The notes beneath the pieces are model-generated. The model was not told the origin of the DNA. It ran no database searches and saw only the letters and a program-made list of their open reading frames with translations. Below are positions 11,925-23,300 of a stretch of DNA of 64,000 bases, piece after piece. The translations under genes were made by a program, and so were the position numbers. Where the stretch lies: NCBI GenBank assembly GCA_012295275.1, contig CM022667.1:20182410-20246409 (forward strand), given 5' to 3'. Position 1 is the stretch's first letter. Every line of letters begins with the position of its first letter. Source of the DNA: Chrysomallon squamiferum (taxonomy: Eukaryota; Mollusca; Gastropoda; Neomphalida; Peltospiridae).

Positions 11925-14021
11925 ATAATGCGCGCGCGCCCCCACACATATACGCACACATGTTCATAATTATATATATCCTTGTAATAAAAAATAAATA
12001 AAAATAAAATAAATAAATAATAAAACCGCTGGCCGCTCTTTATATAAACATTGACTAATACAAATATAACGGAAATTAGGGCAGTTGAGATATACAGTTT
12101 ATAAAGATGTTATCATTACAGTAACTTGTGTAATATCGAAGATATTAGGCCAGCTACATAAACTAACAACGTTAAACTTACACCTTCCAAACGTTAGATA
12201 CAAATAATTAAATAACTAAAACAAAGTCACGTATACATAATTATTACGTATAAATGCAGACAGACATATATGAAGCTAAAATAATCAATATACATAATTA
12301 TTTTATAATCTATACTTGCATTACAATAATCTATATGTCTAACTTGTAAATTACCATTACCTGAACGTGTCACTCCATATAACTATCTAAACAAACAGTG
12401 AAAAAACCCACCTACTTATTCCTGTCTCTCTCGATTCTTATCGCTCGACCTTTCAGATCAACGAACTCGACTAGTATGCTATATCAGCTTGTCACGTGAT
12501 TTGCGTTAACCAATCAGTTTTAACTACAGTGACACTCCTACTTGAAACTATAATCGTAAGATGTATGGATTAATTTGTCGGACATCTTATTATATTTTTA
12601 ATTAGGTTAACTTGTTTTTAGAATTTCAGTATTGTTTTGTTAATATACTAATGATATAAAGATCTGACTGTTCTAATAAACACATTTTGATATATAAATG
12701 AAAAACAGTAACTTGAAAGCATTTATGTTTATTATGAAGTAGAAAAACAGTAGTACATATTTACATACAACAGCACCAAAGTAGGAACATGTATAAAACT
12801 GACACTGTTTTTATTTTTCTGTGCGTAAGTATTCTTGGATAGATTACAAATTTAAGCTGTAATAATAACAGTGATAATAATATATAAAAAAAAAAAAAAA
12901 AAAATAGGAGAGGAAAAAGCCAACCAAACCGTTTTTATTCTTACAAAAACCAGTAAAAAAACCCACTAGAAAATAGACGTTCTATATTTAGGTTATATTG
13001 GCATATGTATGTATATAATTAAAGAAAAATTAAAATTAAAAATAATTTTATTGTCCAAAAATTTAGTACAGTTTTATAAATTTATTACAAAAAAAAATAT
13101 GCTAACATCTTTACAGAAATTGTAATATTTTTCATAATAACAGTAATTATAAATATTAAAGTATTTAATCTTTTCTTTAAATAAAGACTAATATTAATTC
13201 ATTTTTACACTGATATTTAATATATATTTTATATTAAAATACAGTACAAAAGTTTATATATAAAAAATAATTTGTGTAAAAGACTTAATAAAACTGTTTA
13301 TAATATTTAAACAGTTCAGCAATTAATATTTGAATGTTTAATACAATTTTACTACAAATTGAAGCTGAACTTTATTTTACAAATATAAATCTTTTTAAGA
13401 AAAGAAAATGTAATAGCATTCATTTTGTTATGTCAAAAAACAAGTTATTTTTATTTTAATTTTTTCAGTTTAGAACACTTTTTATACTAGTATAGAAAGA
13501 ACATACATTGATATGTTACATATAACACAGAAAGATTTTGCATCTTTGCATTTACAATAACTTTATAGACACAAAAGTGACAATAAATGGAATGTTTTAC
13601 AAAATATTGTTTTTATTAAAAGTAAGAATCACCAAGTTGTATAGCATCGTGATCATACATTTCCTTTTCCAGTTTAGAATACTATTCTTCAGTAAATGGC
13701 ACATTAATTTTAATACAACACAACTAGATTTTGTCTTCTCCAGTTAATCATACTTCTTTATACAGTGATTTACTAAATTTGCATCCTCTGCTGGGATGTG
13801 TGTATCCTAGCACAGTCATTCTATGGCACATATCACACAACATAGTCTATAAAAACTGCATACATTGTTGATCTGGCTGTCATATAATACAAAAATAAAA
13901 TTACTATAAAAAGCAGAAGTGTTGAAGGGAACATTTGGAAAGGCTTCATCTAAAACGTTGGCAAATGTTTCAGGAATACAGCAGTTTTACACAGACTGAG
14001 CTGAAAATCAGCTAGTTTCAC
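9906..14021. other. Intergenic, between cytochrome b5 and kcc copy A
   Basis: No coding exon is supported. Contents: a CA/CG microsatellite at about 11503-11560, an A run at 11888-11922, an A run near 12887-12904, and a somewhat less A+T-rich part around 10600-11200 and 12430-12550 with more CpG. The last kilobase before 14021 is probably 3' UTR and downstream DNA of kcc copy A, which is transcribed leftwards. Confidence 0.6.
12420..12550 (-). promoter_or_regulatory. Promoter-like patch, possibly for cytochrome b5
   Basis: Within an A+T-rich desert this patch has CACGTG at 12493-12498 (E-box) and CCAAT at 12510-12514 close together. Next to them, at the low-coordinate side, is a CpG-containing segment. 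Read on the minus strand the order is ATTGG, CACGTG, then a possible start region pointing to cytochrome b5 about 3.6 kb away. It would need a non-coding first exon there. Motifs are seen; the assignment is inference. Confidence 0.3.
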
Positions 14022-17000
14022 TCAGGAGTAAATTGTAATGACTTCTCTTCCACTTCCTCTCACCATGAGGACTCGTTCCAGTCCTTCTGTGAGAACTTCC
14101 AAATACTCCATGTCTAGTGACAATTAAGGAAAATTATAACTGAAAACTGTATTATAATGATCAAAATAGTTTCAGTCCATTGAACAAACCAACCAACCAA
14201 CCTGTCAAATGACAACCAAACAAGCAGACAAAAAAACTAATCAATCAAAAAACAAATAATCTAGAATTATGAAATAACTAGCACAGACTATTTCTGGCCA
14301 GGTGAGTACATTCAGGTGGGTAAGCTTAGCAATGCACATCCACCAAAGATGGGACATTCATTGTATTAAGTTCACTCAGTGACACAGTCATGGCTCATGG
14401 TGGGACACACTATTCCCTGCCCCAGAGATAGCTACTTTGATAACCCTCCTCATCCTCCGGCTTGTTGTATTACGACACAGGGAGGAGGGAGGGGCAGACA
14501 GTGGGACAATGGAACAGTGACAGAAATAAGGACAAAGGGTGAGCAACATTCCACAAAGACATTTGACACACAAAATAATATACTGTAAGACTGTGTTAAC
14601 TTTCCAAATATTTTCTTTGTCTTTTATGATTCTATAATTTTATTATCACTCCATATCTAATTGAAAAGTGTTTTCTGTACATGTGTCTTTGAATGTTTTG
14701 CATATTTATAATAAGCATGATAAAACATTTCAGTATTCAGTTAACTAATAATGGATAAAAAGTGAAAGGCTAAAAATAACAAAAATCTTAAATTTAATAC
14801 TGGGAGTATAACAGCTGGTAAACAAAATTGCAATAAAACAGCAAATTATTGATGAGGTCAAAGTTTTCTTCATCTCATTTTTATACAAAAATTAGAATTG
14901 TAAAGAAAACTGAGGAGGTAATCAATAATTGTTGCTATAAAAAGGATACAGTTTTCATCACCAGCTCTCTGTTTGGGAGGAGCAGGCAAGTTGAGAATGA
15001 CAAGTTTGGCTTCGTGAGATTTCTCTGCAATGTGTTCATTCAACCGTACTGCAGTGTGCATCCTCCTCACATTTTTTGAATGACTGAAACAGTAAGAACC
15101 AAATAAATTAGAAATTACATACATTAACATCAACAGCATAATAAATAAAATCAGTGACAATAACAAATACATTTTAGAATAACATCAGTATTTGCCTTAG
15201 AGTTTGAAATAAATTTTGAATTTATACTACACATCACCAGCATGGCTGGTGTAGTTTGAAATACACCAACAGAAACTTTCAAATGTTAAATAATTTTCTA
15301 GCTGACACAAGATAATTTTGGCTCTTTTCTTAATTTCTGTCACTGTTGGCATGACAACAGGCCACATTAGCAGTTCTCTAGTGTTTATTTAAGCGGAGAA
15401 GTGAAAACTTGCAGTTTTAAGTCTTGCGGCTGTTTGTTAAGAAGTCTCTTGGCATCACTGGGAGAGAACGTGAACTGGGATTTGTCGTAGCTTGTTTCCA
15501 CCGACAACTTCTGTGGGTTCTCATTTTCTTCTTGGACTGTCGTGAACTTCACCTTGCGAGACCTCTCTATTATCTGCTGAGGCTGTTGATTATTTTAATT
15601 GTAATGAAAATTAAAAAAAATTAAAAAAATAAAATAATAAAATTTTAAACTGAAAATAAACATGTTACATATAGATCTTTAAACTAATTTTAATTAGAAA
15701 GAACAGTTTTGTTACAAAAAAAACAACTTGTTATTACCTACATGATGTAGCTGTTGGTAATCTGAATTAAACATCATTTAAACATGACAACCATAACTGT
15801 ATAGCACAAAAAGTGATCTAAGGAGAAAATTATCATTCACAGTCACTGGTGGCCTTGACATGTAGTCAACAAGTGAACAAAAACAAGAAAATTAAACACA
15901 CAAAAATTGCATTCAAACAGTTAAAGGGATTTTGCTATTATTTTAAGTTTAGTTTATAATTATTATAAATTCAATTTATTACTCTTTGCAGAGATCTATC
16001 TTGTCTTTACTCATTTTAATGAGTATATTGTGTACATATGTATGATATATTTTATGTGCATCCATAGCATATTATCTACACATATCAAATGTGTACAAAT
16101 GAAGAACATGAAAACTTACTTCTACACTTTTCAGCTGTAGTTCTCGCAATATTTGTGTTCTTTGTTCCATCATCAGCGTTCTCTCATAGGTGTAGGCAGA
16201 GATGTCACTTGTACTCTGAGTGAAACAGACATAAAATAAAACAAACTTTAAAACAGTTTTATATAACTGGTGAGTGACAGAAAAAAAAATATATACCTTC
16301 AGTTAAAAAAAAAAAAGAAATTTTTTTAAGTATCTAAATAACTTGTAAAACATTTTACTAATATCTAAATAACTTGTAAAACTTTTTACAATAGCTAAAT
16401 AACTTGTAAAACATTTTGCATATATTTAAATAACTTGTAAAACATTTTACAAATAACCAAATCAATTGTAAAACATTTTACAAATATCTAAATAACTTGT
16501 AAACATTTTACAAATATCTAAATAAGTTGTAAAACACTTTACAAATAACTAAACAACTCACCATTTCAACAACTTCAACATCGGCCTCTATTCGTAACTG
16601 ATATAAATATGATTGTAAATCTTTCTTCATTTCAATAGAGTTATCTTCCAATTCTTGTTTAGTTCAGGATAATACATTTGATAAATAAAAATGATATTTC
16701 AAGTATTATTATATCAGTGGCAGTAATAATTAATTATATGACAGTTAGTAAATTTAATAATAATATTACAGTTGATATTGTAATCTTTGAAACTGAAATC
16801 AAGAAAGACTTTGAAATGGAATTATCTTAAAAGAAATAAAACAAACATTTCATTTTTATTTCTTATTGGATGATATTAAATTTGCTTTAATATAATATTA
16901 AAAAATCATAATAATTGTAGAAAAACAAAAAAAACATTTTAATAAGGAAAGAAAAAATTAAAGAGAATCTGAAACACATTATGATGTACTAGCAAAGGAT

Positions 17001-18583
17001 ACGTGCAACTGTGAAAATTCTTAGTTTGCAGTGTTTCCAAGATCGGTGTTGTCGTAGGAGGAAGGGAAGCAGCATCAACATTCCTCCATCATGTTCTCAG
17101 AGTTAAGGAAAACAGTTAATACTTAGAAAAGTCATCAATTTCACTGACAGGAATAAATCTGTGTCTTTGTGGAGATTAAACTGAATACATGAAATTCCTA
17201 GCTCAAGTTTTCAGACACATTTTCAGTACCTCTATTATTATTTTTTTTGTCTTCCTAACACTAAAATTTCTTACAGAATATAATCATTATTACATATAGC
17301 TTTATTTTTTTTTTTGCATTCTCTTATAAGATATATATATAAGTCAATCATAATCTTTCTGATTTGAATATTTGTGTTTTTCCTGCGTATTTCTCTTTTG
17401 ATTATCTCAGTATCTCTACTTCACTTTTTCTACTCTCTCTCTCTGTCACTATTTCTTTGAATGCACCACACCAAAAATTAAACAAATAATTCTTCTTAAT
17501 TAAAGGATATGCACAATCCACCAAACATCAATTGTCCCTCTAAACTTTTCATTGGTTTCTGGAAATTTATCAATTCCCTTTATCACCAACAGTGTTTTCT
17601 GTGCTGCTTCTGTGTTACGTACACTGTCTGAAAAAAATTATATTATATATATACACATAACTGACATCCAAGTTCAGTTAATATTTCAAATTAATCCATA
17701 TAAGCTGATTTTAAAATACATCAGAAATAATTAATAATTGACATTCTTTCTTTGTATGTAATGACAACAATTTATTCAAACACTTTTACAGTTTTAATTT
17801 AATTCTGGCTACTTCTGTTAGATATGAGTTAGGTATATTTTATTGTTATCATCTGTTTGAATGTGCTAACATCCACTGAAGTTTTACACGTATCTGTTTG
17901 GTGCATCTAGCTAGGAACCTGACAGTGACAATGTAAATAACAGTGAAATACCAATAAAAACTTGATAGTTTCTTGTATCAGCTTCATGTCTCCATCCGTA
18001 CGGCCAGCTTATGACCACAGTGTTGTGTTTCATTCCTCCCAAACCAGCATTCTGTATCCTGCAAAAAGTGTCCATTTGTAATTTAGAAATAACAAGAAAT
18101 TAAACAGTAACATAATATGTTGATAAGAAAAACATATCTGACAGTATAAATTAAAAACAGAATGATATATAATAGAGAGCTGAACTAAAATATCAACAGA
18201 GACAGAAGATAATGTGAAAATTATTTATTAAGATGAATGTTTAAGTAAATAAACTCACAGGTGACACACCCCCTCTGTGACTGAGTCTGAGACACACACA
18301 TCTGAGAAACCCTTCACCCCATACTCTTTAATCAGCTTGTCCAGTGTCTGGAAATCAAACATCAATTAAACAGCATGCAACAAAAATACCAAGAACAGAC
18401 AACTACATTTCTAACAACTGTCTTATGAATGTTTTATCTCCTTTAACTAAAAGGTCTTTATAAATTTTTTAAAATTCTTTAAAAAAGTTTTAATAAAATT
18501 ATTTATTTACAAATGAAAATAAAATGTAAAAATTTCTTTCACAGTTTCAAATTAAGTTTATTTTTATTTGACAAATGCCTTTC

Positions 18584-18626
<43 letters not shown>

Positions 18627-18885
18627 AGGTAAAAAATATATATTAAAATATTTTGGAAAGGGCTGTTAAAACTGTATCTAAAATATATAAAAAATAAAAG
18701 TATATTTTTCAAAAAAGAACATGGAGATATGAAATTAAAAGCAAGTAAAAAAAATCTAAAATGTGTACAGTTAAAAACTGGTAACCTGTTTAGCTGATTG
18801 AGCATCAGCAGATCGGGCACAGAAATTTCCTTCAATCACACTCATAACCAGAGTGAGACCTTTCCCTGGAAAACACAGTAAATAT

Positions 18886-18977
<92 letters not shown>

Positions 18978-20315
18978 TAGTTGAACATATGTTAGAAACA
19001 AAATAATCAGTTTTAATATAATCTAATTGTTTTTTAAAATTCTTTATCCACATGTAAATAAATATATATATATATATCATGTGAAATACCTTTTTAATAT
19101 CTTTTTATTCTTCATCATTACATTTATATTGTCTTAATCACTGTCTTTGTTAAATCACCTATTTAATCTATTGTATGAAGTTTTATATCAAAGTGAAAAG
19201 TATGACATCAAATCTACATAATATATTCTTGACAACATTCCTTAATTTCAATTTTCACTTCCTTTTGGTTTAAAAAATACAAACCTGCTTTCAGCTGACT
19301 TGCAAAACTGATCAGTTTGGGATATTTTGGTTCCAGATCATCTTTCAGTTTCACTAACACTAACAGTTGTGGTCTGTAAGTGATATTTATGTTTTACATT
19401 ACTAATATATGTACATGTATATTGACTGTACATTTTCTGCAGAATACCTTAAAACAAACACACACACACACAGAAAAATAATGTAAATATATTAATAAAA
19501 TGAGAAAAATCTCGAGTTCTAAGTGTATTTAAGATGTTACCTTTACTTATTTTAATAATTTGAACATATGCATATGAGTAAGTATATATGTATTTGCAAA
19601 TACATAAGCATGCACAGAACATATACATATACTGACAGTAACTGAGTTATATAATTTGAATTAAAGCAGTTTAAAATATTCCCTTCTATCATATATAACC
19701 TAAATGAAATGCTGAATAACATCCTTCAGTTTTCATATTAATATATAAAGCTAATAAAAAATAACTTCCAAGTTTATGTACATGAGATTAAAATAACTAT
19801 ACTAAGAAAAATTTATAAACCCAAAATGTGTAGACATTTTTATTACATACATATTTACATACTAAGTAAATATACCAAGGTTTTCTGAGTGATATTAAAA
19901 TAATTCAGAAGTGAAGAAATAAGCAGATGACAGACAGAAGTGAATACCTCCAGTTTTTAGTGTGTGGGGGTCCTTCCTGTAGTCTGAGTAGAGAGTATCT
20001 GGCAGCAGACATGGCCAGACCACGAATACCATCTCCCCACTCTTTCTCTGCCCTGAAATATGAGAAAATCATGTAGATAATAACAAGTAAATAATTTACA
20101 GACTTGTCAGACCATGAATACCATCTCCCCACTTTTCTCTGCCCTGAAATATGAGAAAATCATGTAGATAATAACAAGTAAATAATTTACAGACTTGTCA
20201 GACCATGAATACCATCTCCCCACTCTTTCTCTGCCCTGAAATATGAGAAAATCATGTAGATAATAACAAGTAAATGATTTAGAGACATGACCAGACCATG
20301 AATACCATCTCCAAA

Positions 20316-20349
<34 letters not shown>

Positions 20350-23300
20350 GAAAATTAAAGAAAGAAAATGGAAGAAAACAGAAAAAAAAAGAGAAAAGCC
20401 AGAAAAAGGGAAAAAGAAATATAAATTATTACCCTTTGTATTCAATGTATTTGTATATACATAATGCAATTCCCATGGCAACCAGTGCATAGTACCAGCT
20501 GGAAATGAACATAAGGGTGATACACAGAGAAAGTCCTAACAGAGACAGAGTCCAGTGATAAAATCGGAATCGAGGTCGCCAGTTTGGAGTCTGCAGCAGA
20601 GTCTGTAGAGCACAGGCCATGTTCACAAAACCATAGCACATCAAGAAAAACCTGACAAGACAAGTTGTAAAAGAGGATATAACATCAGTTCTTTTTTATT
20701 AGAAGACTGATGATGAATTATAAAATAAAACCAAAATTAGGTGTAAAAAACAACAACATTAAAGTTAAATAACTTGAAGTAACAAATGTTGTGAATTTCT
20801 TCTGTTTCTTGTTTTCAAGTAGTTTATAGTTACCATATATATCTCACATTTTGTTTGTAGAAAATAGTTTTAAAGACAAATTTACTTGTTTATATCACAA
20901 TACCATTTAATTTATAGCAATATGTTTTGAAGAAACTAAATTAAGTGTAAAACAATGATGTCTAAGCTCAGAATGATCAGTCTCAAAGTTTTGTGTTTGC
21001 TTTCTGTCAGCAAAGTTACTTGGACTGCTGTTGCAAGTAAAATTGGAGTTATTCCCCCTGCTTTCTAGCAAATACTAATTTACTGTAATGTCACAAAAAT
21101 GTGACCTTCTCTTGGAATGCAATTTTAAATGAGTTACTGAAGGAAAAGGTTGTCTTTTATACTTTAGGAACTTTCATATATTTGGTTTCTTACATAGTAA
21201 TAATGGGTGCTATGTAGTCCAGGCTGGCTAACAGAATTCCTAACTCAGAAATGGCTGCAGTGAGAAGAAGAGCTCGGAATGGTTCTCCTTTCTTTGTGGT
21301 CTGACCAAACACAGACAGGAATGGAATCACGTTGTCTTTGGCAATAGCCTGCAGTAGTCGGGGAGCACCTGCAGCAAAAAACAAAAAACTAAAATTATCA
21401 TTTCCATGAAAGCAAATATTAATTAAATATTTCATCCAGTCACTTTAGATTGATGTTTAAGTTATTACACATATTTTCAGAAATTTCAAATGTAGAGAAA
21501 ACTACACATATTCTTAGAAATGTCAGATGTAAAGAAAAGTACATACATTCCCAGAAATTTCAAATGTAGAGAAAACTACACATATTCTTAGAAACATCAG
21601 ATGTAAAAAAAACTACACATATTCCCAGAAATGTCAAATGTAGAGAAAACTACACATATTCTTGGAAACATCAGATGTAATTAAAACTACACATATTCTT
21701 GGAAACATCAGATGTAATTAAAACTACACATATTCTTGGAAACATTAGATGTAATTAAAAATAAAATTCTTGGAAACATCAGATGTAATTAAAACTACAC
21801 ACACCAGTTAGAGACTGCAGACCAGCTCCCAGTGTAGACAAGAAGGAACCAATCATAATAACCCATTCATTTGGCCAAGCTAACTTTCCTATTAACATGT
21901 TGCCACCTATACTAATACCATACCTGAAACAACCAGAGAAAGAAAAACTATAAAGTTTATGTTAAATGCAAAAAAATAAAACATTTCTTATTTACATAAT
22001 TTCATCAAACTGGAATAATAAAAAATTAAGACTACATACACTGGTAAATAATGGAACCAAACAATGTGCAAATACAATTTCTTTAATATGCATAAAAATA
22101 TGTTACAGCAGAATTATCTAATAATACACAATGTTGTTTTCATTATAAAGCTCTTTACTATTGCCTCTAAAAAACTCACTTGTCTCTTAGCAATGGACCA
22201 TCAATGCAAGCAGCAAAGAAAAACACTGAGGTAATATCTGGACCATATAGGAAATGTAAAACTGATTTTCATTGGCTAATTTATTCTTAAATAAATAAAT
22301 AAATTAATTAATAAGAAAATAAATAAATAAATAAATAAATAAATACCAATTTTTAAATATTTTTAACAAACAAATAGAATTTTATTAATTGATTATGAAG
22401 ATTAATTCTAGAACCAAATCTGACTTCAAACAAGTATTAATGACCATATGAGAGTGGTTTAACCTGGAAGGATGATCAGTTGTAATGAGGACAAAACTAT
22501 ATTAGTAAAAAAAAAATTTTTACAGTGTGACCTTGAATTCCGATTAGTATTAACGTGATTTTTGTTAAAGGATACACACAAAGGAGGTTGTTGCTATGGC
22601 CATAATAGTACCAGTAGGAATAGATTTCTGTGCGTCTGCCAAGTCACCTGACCTGTTGGAGCCAGCCATGATTCCTGAAATCAAAATGAAGAAACCTTTT
22701 GAAACAGCAATCTCTTAGCAGGTAAGGGCATTTTGGTTAGATAACAAGATGATGCAAGAAGTCATTGATTGTAATAGTTAATGTTGTTGTTATTGTTGGA
22801 GTTGATTCAGTTGTATTTGCTATATTGTGAGAATTAGGTTAATACTTGTGTTTAATCATAGCTTGTGAAAATAATCAGTTTCAATAGTGCAGAAAATATT
22901 CAGTTATCAAAATGATGCAATCTATGTAGTTAGGTTATGAGTTGAACTGAGGCATTCAGAATTTAAAACTGAAGTTCTCACCAGTGACAGATGGAAAGTA
23001 AATGGCAAGAAGAATGACAAAGGAAGTTGTGATGTCTGCAATGACTTCTCCTCTCTCTTCAGAGCCTGGATCATTGGTTCCAACCACCTTACCAGCCTCT
23101 GTGTAGTGACTCATGAAATTGTCTGCAAAGAGGAATTAATACATGTTTCAAGACTACTAAATCAAAAAAAATTAAAAAACAGAAAATACATCTCTCTAAT
23201 TGTGAATGAAAATTAGTTCATAAATCCAAATATGTGACTGAAAATAAAAACTAATAAACTGAACATCTGTTTTTGACACATTAGTAAATAATAAAAGTAA

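Larger units (their letters stand above)
14022..20052 (-). other. kcc copy A exons 14-25: cytosolic C-terminal domain
   Basis: Residues 642-1061. The order is [32 protein letters not shown], the WP(Y)GW block, [27 protein letters not shown], then [12 protein letters not shown] with Thr911 and NVRRMHTAV with Thr997, ending GREVITIYS. Thr911 and Thr997 correspond to the two inhibitory phosphorylation sites known from vertebrate KCC2 and KCC3 (WNK-SPAK pathway); that control is inferred from conservation. The linker in exon 23 is short and basic compared with copy B. Confidence 0.92.

Noticed and set aside
14870-15172. Minus-strand open frame of 100 codons
   Set aside because: Only its middle part is real coding sequence (exon 24 of copy A, 14950-15083); both ends are intron, and a U12 donor ends the exon.
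20442-20663. Overlapping minus-strand frame (73 codons) at exon 13
   Set aside because: It is a second frame of the same exon; the KCC frame (71-codon one) carries the membrane-segment sequence.
22238-22575. A 12-base micro-exon in intron 9 of the KCC genes
   Set aside because: The first acceptor I took for exon 10 left four residues missing. Moving it 12 bases upstream (CCAG|ATATTACC in A, TTAG|ATGTTACA in B) restores the full conserved sequence in both copies, so no micro-exon is needed.
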